Assembly: GCA_963774895.1 (NCBI GenBank)
Contig: CAVZGN010000004.1
Span: 415,707-479,706, forward strand
Reading direction: 5' to 3'
Length of the DNA stretch: 64,000 bases
DNA from: REEB76 sp963774895
GTDB lineage: Bacteria > Pseudomonadota > Gammaproteobacteria > Natronospirales > REEB76
This document shows positions 7,914-16,034 of this stretch, in pieces (positions within the stretch are counted from its first letter, which is position 1; the number at the start of each line of letters is the position of its first letter). The notes beneath the pieces are model-generated. The model made no database searches. It was not told the DNA's origin and saw only the letters and a program-made list of their open reading frames with translations. The position numbers and the translations under genes were made by a program.

Positions 7914-8748
7914 TGTCAGGATTAACGATGCGGGCCTTACCAACGATGCCCTCGACGTCGGACTTCTCCATCTCGAGCCCAAGATACAGCTCCGTTATCT
8001 CTTCAGGATGGTATGGGCGCATATTCCAGGGCTCCTCATCTTTCATGATCGGAATGGCTAGGCGATATTCGCCTTCGTGCTGCCAAACCAGAGTTTTGGT
8101 GTGGATGATCCGTTCGACATTCTCCTTGATTTGGGTTTCATGATCACCCCAAAAAGTTCCAGCGATAAATTCATGAATATCTTCAAAGAACGAAGGGCGT
8201 TTTTCGCGATATATGACGGGACGAAAGAGCTGGAATTTAGAGTCCTTGGCTAAATTTGGTTGGATTCGCAAAGAAACGCCCTTGTGCTTTTCAGCATACT
8301 CGGTCCACATGCGCTCCGAGTCTTTGTGGGTAGAGACGCAAAACACGCGATAACTCTGCATGAACTCGTTGATCTCTGCGATATACGCCTGCGCTCTGTC
8401 ACGGTGGTACTCGACGTCATATATCCGTTTGCCGGAGTTCATCAGTTCGGCCCGAACCAGCTCAACAGCATTTGGATTCGCTCGGCAAACCTTCTGAATG
8501 CCCCTGATTTTTTCCTTCATCGGAGAACTGCATGTGGGCTCCTCGTCAAGGTGCCGTAGGATCACGTCGGTGAAGCTCCCCACGATCTTCTTCAGTGCTT
8601 GTTCGGTGTCTTCAGGGAAGATGCTTTGAATCGTTAGGTCTTCTGTGTCGTTGAAATCAGACGGTTTTGCGTGTTTGAACGTTCTATTTCCGAGCGTCAG
8701 CCTCGCACCTGAAACGTCGAGGTACTTATAAAGCGGCGGGAGGATCAT
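7855..8748 (-). CDS. DUF2971 domain protein
   Basis: 297 residues beginning MILPPLYKYLDVSGARLTL. The DUF2971 signature is clear: a start of the type LYKYL, then FKHAKPSDFNDTEDL, then the central FCVSTHKDSERMWTEYAEKHKGV and a YREKRP segment. These cytoplasmic proteins are common on genomic islands and their biochemical function is not established. It is the last gene of the accessory island here, convergent with a short doubtful ORF and followed on the right by the BtuF-like gene. No partner gene is adjacent. Confidence 0.8.
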   Translation of the reverse strand: MILPPLYKYLDVSGARLTLGNRTFKHAKPSDFNDTEDLTIQSIFPEDTEQALKKIVGSFTDVILRHLDEEPTCSSPMKEKIRGIQKVCRANPNAVELVRAELMNSGKRIYDVEYHRDRAQAYIAEINEFMQSYRVFCVSTHKDSERMWTEYAEKHKGVSLRIQPNLAKDSKFQLFRPVIYREKRPSFFEDIHEFIAGTFWGDHETQIKENVERIIHTKTLVWQHEGEYRLAIPIMKDEEPWNMRPYHPEEITELYLGLEMEKSDVEGIVGKARIVNPDITIFRAKRDRGGKLVFDKL

Positions 8749-8845
8749 CTAAGCAAACACCATCTCGTTTGGCATCCAGCTTCGAGTGGCTAGCGACGGT
8801 ATCGCGAACTGAAGCAAGGGGTCGGAAGTGGCCATCGAACAACGC

Positions 8846-9883
8846 TTAGCCTGAAGTCGCTTTGTGGTGCTTACGCACCTTCTCTAGATCTTCACACAGT
8901 TGCTTTCCGCCTTGCAGAATCCTTGGTGTGGCGCGCGCGAGCAGGTCGCTTGAAATACTGAACAAACTGTCCGTGCCCACTGCGCTTATCTGCGGCCAGC
9001 GCTGCCATTCCTTGAGGCGTGCGTCCGTGCCCTCATCACTACCAGTGACGATGGCCTGTGGATCGCGCGCCAATACGGATTCCAGACTCACGGGTGCTGC
9101 CAGTTCCTTAAGATCGGAGAAAATATTGTGGCCGCCGCAGAATTCGATCATGTGGCTGATGATCTGGCGGCCGCCGACGGTATACAGCGGCATGCCGGAG
9201 ATCTCATAGAACACCCTCACCGGCGCGCGTCCCGCATAGTCCTGGTGCAAACCATCAAGTCCATCTAGAAATTGCTTTGCAGCTGTATGCGCTTCTACAT
9301 CATGGCCGGTGATCCGCCCGATAAGTTCTAGATTTTTTGCAACGTCGGTCAATTGACCGAAACCGATGACGAGCACATTCAATCCAAGTGAGCGCAGGTG
9401 CTCGATGACTGTGGCCGGTGTCCCGCCCTGCCAGGCAAGGATGAGGTCGGGTTTGAGCGCCACCAGCCGTTCCAGATCCACACGGAAGGCATCACCGATG
9501 CGTGGCAATTGTTTGGCGGCGGCTGGGTAATTGCTGTAGCTGTCCGCACCCACCATCTGCTTGCCGGCGCCGGCGTCGTAGGCGAGCGCGGTGAGATCTG
9601 GTGCCAGGCTTACGATGCGCTGCGCTGGTGCGTCCAGGGTGAGGCTGTGATGATCTGCACCGCTGACAGTGATCGCGGCCGAAGTCGTAACTGAAAAAAC
9701 GAAAAACAGCGCGCCGAGGAACAAACGAACAATATTCTGTTCAATAACCGTCGTGAGACGGAGCGAGGCAAGGCGCGCACCGGCGAGGAACCGGAGTGTA
9801 CACGGCAGTACATGAGGATTCCGAGACGGCGCGCAACACCGCCGCAGCCCGTCGTAACAGGTTTGTGCGCAGAGTTTCACCAA
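8846..9883 (-). CDS. btuF: BtuF-like periplasmic cobalamin-binding protein (start uncertain)
   Basis: Substrate-binding protein of the helical-backbone ABC metal/B12 class. The body reads PAQRIVSLAPDLTALAYDAG, MVGADSYSNYP and LKPDLILAWQGGTP, all typical of BtuF. A signal peptide FLGALFFVFSVTTSAA is encoded near 9680-9720. The open frame extends to ATG 9883, but its first 50 or so codons run through a palindromic intergenic repeat (about 9765-9845), so they are probably not translated. No good ATG lies between the repeat and the signal peptide; TTG 9724 is one candidate. No btuC or btuD is adjacent. Cobalamin as ligand is inferred from family and from the nearby adenosyltransferase. Confidence 0.75.
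   Translation of the reverse strand: MVKLCAQTCYDGLRRCCAPSRNPHVLPCTLRFLAGARLASLRLTTVIEQNIVRLFLGALFFVFSVTTSAAITVSGADHHSLTLDAPAQRIVSLAPDLTALAYDAGAGKQMVGADSYSNYPAAAKQLPRIGDAFRVDLERLVALKPDLILAWQGGTPATVIEHLRSLGLNVLVIGFGQLTDVAKNLELIGRITGHDVEAHTAAKQFLDGLDGLHQDYAGRAPVRVFYEISGMPLYTVGGRQIISHMIEFCGGHNIFSDLKELAAPVSLESVLARDPQAIVTGSDEGTDARLKEWQRWPQISAVGTDSLFSISSDLLARATPRILQGGKQLCEDLEKVRKHHKATSG
9765..9845. repeat. Imperfect palindromic intergenic repeat
   Basis: The centre is TGTAC-ACGGCA-GTACA (9798-9813), flanked by GGAA/TTCC and GCGCGC/GCGCGC pairs in mirrored order. The arms include GAGCGAGGCAAGGCGCGC on the left and GACGGCGCGCAACACCG on the right. I recall dispersed proteobacterial repeats with this AGGAACCGGAGTGTA...TACATGAGGATTCCGAG layout, but could not search for further copies; none is obvious elsewhere in the window. 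Confidence 0.5.
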
Positions 9884-10743
9884 GCCCAGCTAATCAGGAT
9901 TACAAGAAAGTAAATGACCATCCAGATGATGACCGTGCGCCGCACCAATAACAGCGCCGAACGCAGACGTCCGGTGCCCGGCTCTTCGGCGCTGGCCCGC
10001 AATGCACCGAGTCCCGCACACACCAACACATCGTTGTTCACCTGAAAGAATTTCGCCGAGCAGTTGGCATAAAAAACCTTGAGATCCGAAACCGCATCCT
10101 CAAAGCCGCCCGCCAGCGCATAGCCCAGGGCCGCCAGATGTGCGGGTACCCAGGCAAGCACACCATACAGCCGGTTCACTGCGGCCGTAAATTCATCGGA
10201 GCGGACATCGGTGGCTGGGGCACGCCGCAGGAAATCGACGCTGCGATACAACACTGCGCCCGACGGCCCTAAGAGTGCGAACCAGAAGAAGATACCAAAC
10301 AGGCGGTCGTTGGCTTCCGCCAGCACCGCGTGCGTGACCGCTTCCGAACGCGCGGCCGTATCCGCTGGCGGTTCGGTACCCAATATTTCACGCGCCAGGG
10401 TTACGGCTTTTTGTTCATCGCCGGACTGGGTGGCATCTATATAGTCAGCCACCTGGATATGCAGGTCCCGCGGTCCCAGAGTCAGCAGTAACAACAGCAC
10501 TGCAAACACGAACCCCAGCGCGTTCCAGATATGATCCAGCAGGTGACCGATGAACAAGGTTGCCACCGTGGGCACCAATGCGATCACCAGCACGCCGGTG
10601 CCGGCCCGCCAAAAGCTCGGGCTTTGGGCTAGAAATCGCAGGCTCTCGTAATAGGCATTAAACCAGCGCGGGCCGCGCATGGGTTCCAGATGCCGCAGCG
10701 CCTGGTCCAGCAGCAGGCTGATGAGGAGTGCTATGAAACTCAT
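9877..10743 (-). CDS. ampE: AmpE-like inner-membrane protein
   Basis: 288 residues with about four hydrophobic segments (for example FVFAVLLLLLTLG and a C-terminal IIWMVIYFLVILISW). The pattern FGIFFWFALLGPSGAVLYR is shared by the AmpE/CobD-like group, and the adjacency to ampD decides in favour of AmpE. AmpE is described as a sensory membrane protein in the ampDE operon linked to beta-lactamase control and cell-wall recycling, but its mechanism is unclear. ampD lies directly upstream on the same strand, 29 nt away. Start ATG 10743 gives the expected N-terminus MSFIALLISLLLDQ. Confidence 0.82.
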   Translation of the reverse strand: MSFIALLISLLLDQALRHLEPMRGPRWFNAYYESLRFLAQSPSFWRAGTGVLVIALVPTVATLFIGHLLDHIWNALGFVFAVLLLLLTLGPRDLHIQVADYIDATQSGDEQKAVTLAREILGTEPPADTAARSEAVTHAVLAEANDRLFGIFFWFALLGPSGAVLYRSVDFLRRAPATDVRSDEFTAAVNRLYGVLAWVPAHLAALGYALAGGFEDAVSDLKVFYANCSAKFFQVNNDVLVCAGLGALRASAEEPGTGRLRSALLLVRRTVIIWMVIYFLVILISWAW

Positions 10744-10772
10744 GGTTGCGTAGTAAACCGGTCCGCGTGGGG

Positions 10773-11357
10773 TTATGCAAGCTGTGCGCGGAACTGCGCC
10801 CAGTCAAACGCCGGCCCCGGATCGGTCTTGCGTCCCGGCGCGACGTCGGAATGTCCGACGATGCGCGACTGGGTTATATCCGGATAGGCCGCCATGATGG
10901 CGTGGGCCACGGCCGCAAGCCTGGCATATTGCACAGCTGTGTAGGGCACATCATCGCAACCTTCCAGTTCGATGCTGATGGAGAAATCGTTGCAGGCCTC
11001 GCGTCCCTGAAAGCTGGATTTACCCGCATGCCAGGCGCGGCGCTGAAATGGCACGAACTGCAGCAGTTCGCCATCACGGCGTATCAATAGGTGCGCAGAG
11101 ACGCGCGGATTCTTAATAGTGGCGAAATAGGGATGGGCATCCGGCGGCAGCGTGCCCAGGAACAGGCGCTCTATCCACTCGCCGCCGAATTCGCCCGGCG
11201 GCAGGCTGATGCCATGGATGACCAGCAGATCGATGCGGGTGCCCGGCGGCCGCGCATCGCAATGCGGGGAGCTTAACTGGCGCGCGCCGCTGATGAGGCC
11301 GGTGACACGGTCCACACGTGGTTGCTGATCAGCTATGCCGTCACTCGGATGTTGCAT
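10773..11357 (-). CDS. ampD: 1,6-anhydro-N-acetylmuramyl-L-alanine amidase AmpD
   Basis: Cytoplasmic zinc amidase of the Amidase_2 fold that cleaves the stem peptide from 1,6-anhydromuropeptides during wall recycling. Visible signatures are LLVIHGISLP with the first zinc His, VSAHLLIRRDGELLQFVP with the second, and IVGHSDVAPGRKTDPGP with the last His/Asp residues. ATG 11357 gives 194 residues, close to the usual length; the frame stays open up to 11438, but that would add an atypical N-terminus. No signal peptide is present, as expected for the cytoplasmic enzyme. It forms an operon with ampE and is divergent from bioA. Confidence 0.93.
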   Translation of the reverse strand: MQHPSDGIADQQPRVDRVTGLISGARQLSSPHCDARPPGTRIDLLVIHGISLPPGEFGGEWIERLFLGTLPPDAHPYFATIKNPRVSAHLLIRRDGELLQFVPFQRRAWHAGKSSFQGREACNDFSISIELEGCDDVPYTAVQYARLAAVAHAIMAAYPDITQSRIVGHSDVAPGRKTDPGPAFDWAQFRAQLA

Positions 11358-11441
11358 GCGGCTATGTTGCCGGGAATGATACAAATGCGCAAAATGCCGG
11401 GCACTGCCTGTCAACCTGCCTGAATCACCGGAACACACCGC

Positions 11442-12797
11442 ATGGGCGCCAACAGCGACTTCGTCAAACGGGATCTGGCCGTCTTATGGCACCCCTGCAC
11501 CCAGATGAAGGACCATGAATGGCTGCCGCTCATTCCCATCCGCCGCGGTTTGGGCGTATGGCTGGAGGATTTCGAGGGTAAGCGCTACCTGGATGCCATC
11601 AGCTCCTGGTGGGTGAACCTGTTCGGCCATGCCAACCCTCGCATCAACACCGCCCTTAACGGCCAGCTGCAGGAACTGGAACACGTGATCCTGGCAGGCT
11701 TCAGTCACGCGGCGGTGGTGAAGCTTTCGGAACGGCTGGTGGAGATCGTGCCGCCGGGATTGACGCGCTGTTTCTACGCGGACAACGGCTCTTCGGCGGT
11801 GGAAGTGGCGCTGAAGATGAGTTTTCACTACTGGCTCAACAGTGACCGCCCCAAGAAAACCAAATTCATCACTCTCACCAACAGTTACCACGGCGAGACC
11901 CTGGGGGCTTTGGCCGTAGGCGACGTGGCACTCTACAAAGAAACTTACCAACCGCTGCTCATGGACGTGATCTCGGTGCCGAGTCCGGACTGTTTCCTGC
12001 GGGAAGCGGGCGAGAGCTGGGAAACACATAGCCGGAACATGTTTGCGCACATGGAATCGGCGCTGGTGAAGCATCATGAACAAACCTGCGCGGTCATCAT
12101 CGAACCACTGGTGCAATGTGCCGGCAGCATGCGCATGTACCATCCGGTGTATCTCAAACTGTTGCGCGCGGCCTGCGACCGTTACGGCGTACATCTGATC
12201 GCCGATGAGATCGCCGTGGGCTTCGGCCGCACCGGCACTTTGTTCGCCTGCGAGCAGGCCGGCATCACGCCGGACTTCATGCTGCTGTCCAAAGGACTCA
12301 CCGGCGGCTATCTGCCGCTGTCGGTGGTGGTGACCCGCGAACAGATCTATCAGGCGTTCTACGACGACTACGTCAGCCTGCGCGCCTTCCTGCATTCCCA
12401 CAGTTACACCGGCAACGCCCTCGCCTGCCGGGCGGCGCTGGCGACGCTGGATATCTTCCGCGAAGACCGCATCATCGAAAAAAATCGTACACTCGCGACT
12501 CACATGGGCAACAGCGTGGCTCAACTTGCCAGCCACCCACATGTGGCGGAAATCCGCCAGCACGGCATGATCCTGGCCATCGAGATGGTGAAGGATAAAA
12601 AGAAACGTGAAGCTTATCCCTGGCAGGAACGCCGCGGACTCACTGTCTATCAGCACGCGCTCAAGCGCGGCGTGCTGCTGCGGCCGGTGGGCAACGTGGT
12701 GTATTTCATGCCGCCCTATGTCATCACGGAAGCGGAGATCGATTGCATGGCGCAGGTGGCGGCCGAGGGCATCGATCTCGCCACCCGCGAGGCCTAA
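11442..12797 (+). CDS. bioA: Adenosylmethionine-8-amino-7-oxononanoate aminotransferase
   Basis: PLP enzyme of biotin synthesis that makes 7,8-diaminopelargonate using SAM as amino donor. Diagnostic features are the N-terminal WHPCTQMKDHEWLPLIPI, the SSWWVNLFGHANP motif, YHGETLGALAVGD, and the PLP-lysine motif LLSKGLTGGYLPLS. Length is 451 residues including the full fold. ATG 11442 is divergent from ampD with a gap of about 85 nt. rsmE begins 3 nt after its stop, so the two are co-transcribed. I looked for a BirA-type operator in the short upstream gap and saw none convincing. No other bio gene is in the window. Confidence 0.97.
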   Translation: MGANSDFVKRDLAVLWHPCTQMKDHEWLPLIPIRRGLGVWLEDFEGKRYLDAISSWWVNLFGHANPRINTALNGQLQELEHVILAGFSHAAVVKLSERLVEIVPPGLTRCFYADNGSSAVEVALKMSFHYWLNSDRPKKTKFITLTNSYHGETLGALAVGDVALYKETYQPLLMDVISVPSPDCFLREAGESWETHSRNMFAHMESALVKHHEQTCAVIIEPLVQCAGSMRMYHPVYLKLLRAACDRYGVHLIADEIAVGFGRTGTLFACEQAGITPDFMLLSKGLTGGYLPLSVVVTREQIYQAFYDDYVSLRAFLHSHSYTGNALACRAALATLDIFREDRIIEKNRTLATHMGNSVAQLASHPHVAEIRQHGMILAIEMVKDKKKREAYPWQERRGLTVYQHALKRGVLLRPVGNVVYFMPPYVITEAEIDCMAQVAAEGIDLATREA

Positions 12798-12800
12798 AGC

Positions 12801-13544
12801 ATGCGCATTCCACGCATCTTTCACGCTCGGCCCCTCAGGGACCAACATAAAGTGGAACTGTCACCGGCGGCCGCCAGGCATTTAACCACGGTCCTGCGCC
12901 TGAAAGCCGGCGCGCCGCTGGTGCTGTTCGACGGCTCCGGCTTCGAGTTCGAAGCCGTGCTGGAAAAGGCGGACAAAAAACACACTCTGGTGAGTATCTC
13001 CCGCATGCACGGTCCGGCGGTGGAATCTTCGCTGCGTGTCACCCTCGCCCAGGGTGTCTCGCGCGGCGAGCGCATGGACTACACGGTGCAGAAAGCGGTG
13101 GAACTGGGGGTTGCAGTCATCATCCCGGTGCTCACGGACCGCAGCGTGGTGCGCATGGATGAGAAAAGCGCCCTGCGTAAACAGCAGCACTGGCAGCAAG
13201 TGGTCATGAGCGCCTGCGAGCAGAGCGGAAGAGTGCGTCTGCCTCAGGTCCAGCTACCGGTATCCCTGGATACATTCCTCGCCTCCAAGCAGCCAGCGAA
13301 TCTAAAACTGCTGCTGGATCCAAAAGCGGACATGCTGGTCAGTCAATTACCTAAACCAGCGAACAATGAAGTGCTGCTGCTGGTGGGTCCGGAGGGTGGC
13401 TTGGACGATGCGGAGCGCGATGCGACCAACCATGCCGGATTTCTGGGTGTGCAGCTGGGGCCGCGCATCCTGCGCACCGAAACCGCGGCGCTGGTGGTGC
13501 TCAGTCTGTTGCAGGCCCGGTGGGGCGACCTGGGCGGCGATTAG
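12801..13544 (+). CDS. rsmE: 16S rRNA (uracil-1498-N3)-methyltransferase
   Basis: SPOUT-class methyltransferase that modifies U1498 of 16S rRNA with SAM. The C-terminal trefoil-knot motifs LLVGPEGGLDDAE and LGPRILRTETAALV are clear, and the N-terminal PUA-like part starts MRIPRIFHARPL. The middle shows DYTVQKAVELGV, also typical. Length 247 residues is normal. It sits directly behind bioA in the same operon and is convergent with the first GH92 gene, only 17 nt from its stop. Confidence 0.96.
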   Translation: MRIPRIFHARPLRDQHKVELSPAAARHLTTVLRLKAGAPLVLFDGSGFEFEAVLEKADKKHTLVSISRMHGPAVESSLRVTLAQGVSRGERMDYTVQKAVELGVAVIIPVLTDRSVVRMDEKSALRKQQHWQQVVMSACEQSGRVRLPQVQLPVSLDTFLASKQPANLKLLLDPKADMLVSQLPKPANNEVLLLVGPEGGLDDAERDATNHAGFLGVQLGPRILRTETAALVVLSLLQARWGDLGGD

Positions 13545-13561
13545 TCAGTAACTGCGAGTTG

Positions 13562-15916
13562 TTATTCATAGGGATTCATGGCATAGGGACGGTCAGGCGT
13601 TGATGAACCCCAGCTTTTGTTGGGCTGCGCCTGCATCACGAAGCGCAGCACGCCGCCCGCCATGATCTCCCCCTGGGTGATATACACACGCGCCAGCGGC
13701 TTGCCGTCCAGTGTCACCGAACCCACGTAGGGATTGCTGTCGCTCAAATTTTCCGCCTCGACGGTAAAATGCCGGCCGTTGGGCAGCGTGAGCGTGGCGC
13801 GTTTCACGAACGGCCGGCCGATCACATACTCGTTGCTGGCCGGCGCCACCGGATAGAAACCCAGCGCCGTGAAAATGAACCAGGCGGACATCTGGCCGCA
13901 GTCATCGTTGCCCACCAGCCCGTCGGGCGTGGGCGCGTACTGGCTGTCCATGATCTGCTTCAGGCGCTCCTGCGTCTTCCAGGGTGCGCCGGCGTAGTCA
14001 TACAGATAGGCGATATGGTGGCTGGGTTCGTTGCCGTGGGCGTAATAACCGATGAGACCGGTGATGTCCTCCACGTTGGCGAATTCCTTGGGATCCACTT
14101 TGGAATCGAACACCGCGTCCAGCTTGGCAACCAGTTTTTGATCGCCGCCCAGCTCATGGATAAGGCCGGCAATATCCTGGGGTTCGTACCATGAATACTG
14201 CCAGGCATCACCTTCGGTGTAATCACTGCCGTAGCCGGCGGCCGCTGGATCGAATGGCGTGCGGAATTTGCCATCACTGAGCCGCGCGCGCGCAAAACCG
14301 GTCTCTGGATCGAACTCGTTGCGCCAGTATGCTGCGCGTTTGTTGAACTCGGCGGCGATATCCTTGCGCCCCATAGCCGTCGCCATCTGCGAAATAGCCC
14401 AGTCATCGAACGCGTATTCCAGTGTCTTGGATGCGGCTTCCGGTTCCTTGTCGATGGGCACGTAGCCGAGTTTCATGTAGTACTCGAGCCCGCCGTAGGG
14501 GCCATAGGTGGCGGTGGCGACCATGGCTTTGAGCGCGGCATCCGCGGAATAGCCGCGTATGTCTTTCATATAGGCATCGGCGATCACCGCCACCGCGTGA
14601 TAGCCGATCATGCACCAGGTCTCGAGACCCTGGTAGGACCATATGGGCAACATGCCGTACGGGCTCTCCTGCTGGAACGAAATCATGGAACGGATGATGT
14701 CGTCGGTGCGCCGCGGTGGCTGCATCAACGTCAGCAACGGATGCTCGGCACGGAAGGTATCCCATAACGAGAAGGTGGAGTAGAAATCGAAGCCTCTGGC
14801 CTGATGCACGGCGTTATCGGGTCCGCGATAGCGGCCATCCACATCCATGGATAAATTGGGAGCGATTAGGCTGTGGTACAGCGAGGTGTAGAAACTCTTC
14901 TGCATGTCGGGCGTGGCATCCACCTGGAATACCGACAGCGCCTTTGTCCAGGCGGTGCGCGCAGCCGCGCGGGTGGCGTCGAAATTCCAGCCGGGCATCT
15001 CCTTGTCCAGATTCTGGATGGCGTTATCTTCGCTCACCGAAGAAATGGACACTTTTGCAAGCAATACCGGGTCCTTCAATACGCCGAAATCGAATACGCC
15101 TACCAGTCCGCGTCCCTGTACCTGGGCACGTTCGGCAGGATCGTTGGCAGCGGGCGGCGCGAAGCCTTTGTAATCGATCGGGATTTCCCGGTCGTAGAGT
15201 TCATGGCCGGTCATGGCCTGGGAAAACCGCATGGCGAAAAACAAACGCCTGCCGGGTGCCCAGCCGCGGGTGATGCGATAACCGGTAACGGTGCCGTCGC
15301 CGCGCATGCGGATGCGGATGCGCGACCACAGCACTTTGCCCGGGTAGTCGTAGATGCTGGAACGCAGGTCCAGCAGCACGTGCGCAGGTTTATCCGCCGG
15401 GAAATGGTAGCGTTCCAGACCCGCGCGCCGGGTGGCGGTCAGCTCCACGCGGATGCCGTAGTCGGCGAGCGTCACCGCGTAGTAGCCCGGTTGCGCCGCT
15501 TCACTGGCGTGACTGAAGCTTGAGCGGTAACCGCTTTGCGGTTTGTCGACATCGCCCGGATCCAGCCGCACGTCGCCGGCGATGGGCATCACCAGCACGT
15601 CGCCCAGGTCCGAATGGCCGGTGCCGGAGAAATGCGTCTGGGAAAACCCGAGGATGGTCTGGTCCTCGTAGCGGTAACCGGCGGCCCAGCCGTAGCTCTT
15701 GTGAAAATCGAGGATCTGGGTATCGGGACTCACCTGCACCATGCCGAAGGGCACGGTGGCCCCGGGAAAGGTGTGGCCGCCTCCGGCGGTGCCGATGAAG
15801 GGGTCGACCGACGCATAGGCCTTATCGGCAGCGGCCGCCGCATGCGCGGGTTGCATCAAAATGATGGAGAGCGCGACAACGCCGGCTAACACCAGAGACT
15901 GGATCCGCCTACACAT
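13562..15916 (-). CDS. Secreted GH92 alpha-mannosidase (first copy)
   Basis: 784 residues, with signal peptide LVLAGVVALSIILMQPAHA. The GH92 N-terminal motif PFIGTAGGGHTFPGATVPFG and the substrate-pocket motif SQTHFSGTGHSDLGD are present. The catalytic part shows GNEPSHHIAYLYDYAG (Glu630, expected general acid) and VGNDDCGQMSAW with Asp671/Asp672 (expected base region). GH92 enzymes are calcium-dependent inverting exo-alpha-mannosidases acting on N-glycans or mannans. The gene is divergent from the MFS transporter operon, about 120 nt apart, which suggests shared control. The linkage cleaved cannot be assigned; it differs in its active-site surroundings from the second GH92 copy in this locus. 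Confidence 0.93.
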   Translation of the reverse strand: MCRRIQSLVLAGVVALSIILMQPAHAAAAADKAYASVDPFIGTAGGGHTFPGATVPFGMVQVSPDTQILDFHKSYGWAAGYRYEDQTILGFSQTHFSGTGHSDLGDVLVMPIAGDVRLDPGDVDKPQSGYRSSFSHASEAAQPGYYAVTLADYGIRVELTATRRAGLERYHFPADKPAHVLLDLRSSIYDYPGKVLWSRIRIRMRGDGTVTGYRITRGWAPGRRLFFAMRFSQAMTGHELYDREIPIDYKGFAPPAANDPAERAQVQGRGLVGVFDFGVLKDPVLLAKVSISSVSEDNAIQNLDKEMPGWNFDATRAAARTAWTKALSVFQVDATPDMQKSFYTSLYHSLIAPNLSMDVDGRYRGPDNAVHQARGFDFYSTFSLWDTFRAEHPLLTLMQPPRRTDDIIRSMISFQQESPYGMLPIWSYQGLETWCMIGYHAVAVIADAYMKDIRGYSADAALKAMVATATYGPYGGLEYYMKLGYVPIDKEPEAASKTLEYAFDDWAISQMATAMGRKDIAAEFNKRAAYWRNEFDPETGFARARLSDGKFRTPFDPAAAGYGSDYTEGDAWQYSWYEPQDIAGLIHELGGDQKLVAKLDAVFDSKVDPKEFANVEDITGLIGYYAHGNEPSHHIAYLYDYAGAPWKTQERLKQIMDSQYAPTPDGLVGNDDCGQMSAWFIFTALGFYPVAPASNEYVIGRPFVKRATLTLPNGRHFTVEAENLSDSNPYVGSVTLDGKPLARVYITQGEIMAGGVLRFVMQAQPNKSWGSSTPDRPYAMNPYE

Positions 15917-15954
15917 GATCGGGTCCTCTTTAGATACCGCGTCCCAGCGAGGGT

Positions 15955-15982
15955 TTGAAACAGGGGCTAATCATAATATAGT
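15955..15982 (+). promoter_or_regulatory. Probable sigma-70 promoter of the mannoside operon
   Basis: TTGAAA (15955-15960), a 16-nt spacer and TATAGT (15977-15982) lie about 50 nt upstream of the transporter ATG at 16035. No regulator gene is present in the locus and no clear operator was identified in the divergent gap. Confidence 0.45.
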
Positions 15983-16034
15983 GCGGCGCAACCTTCAGAC
16001 CCACCAGCGCACATTCACCGGAACCGTCATTGAC

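Noticed and set aside
9877..10743. CobD/CbiB cobalamin-biosynthesis assignment for the ampE gene
   Set aside because: The two families resemble each other, and B12 genes lie nearby, but the direct operon with ampD and the size fit AmpE better.
11358..11441. BirA operator in front of bioA
   Set aside because: Only a partial TGTCAACC half-site is present, without the matching inverted half at the right distance.
11484..12848. A 454-codon minus-strand open frame opposite bioA
   Set aside because: It is a mirror frame of the high-GC bioA gene, rich in His, Arg and Gln, and shows no family motif; bioA on the plus strand is unmistakable.
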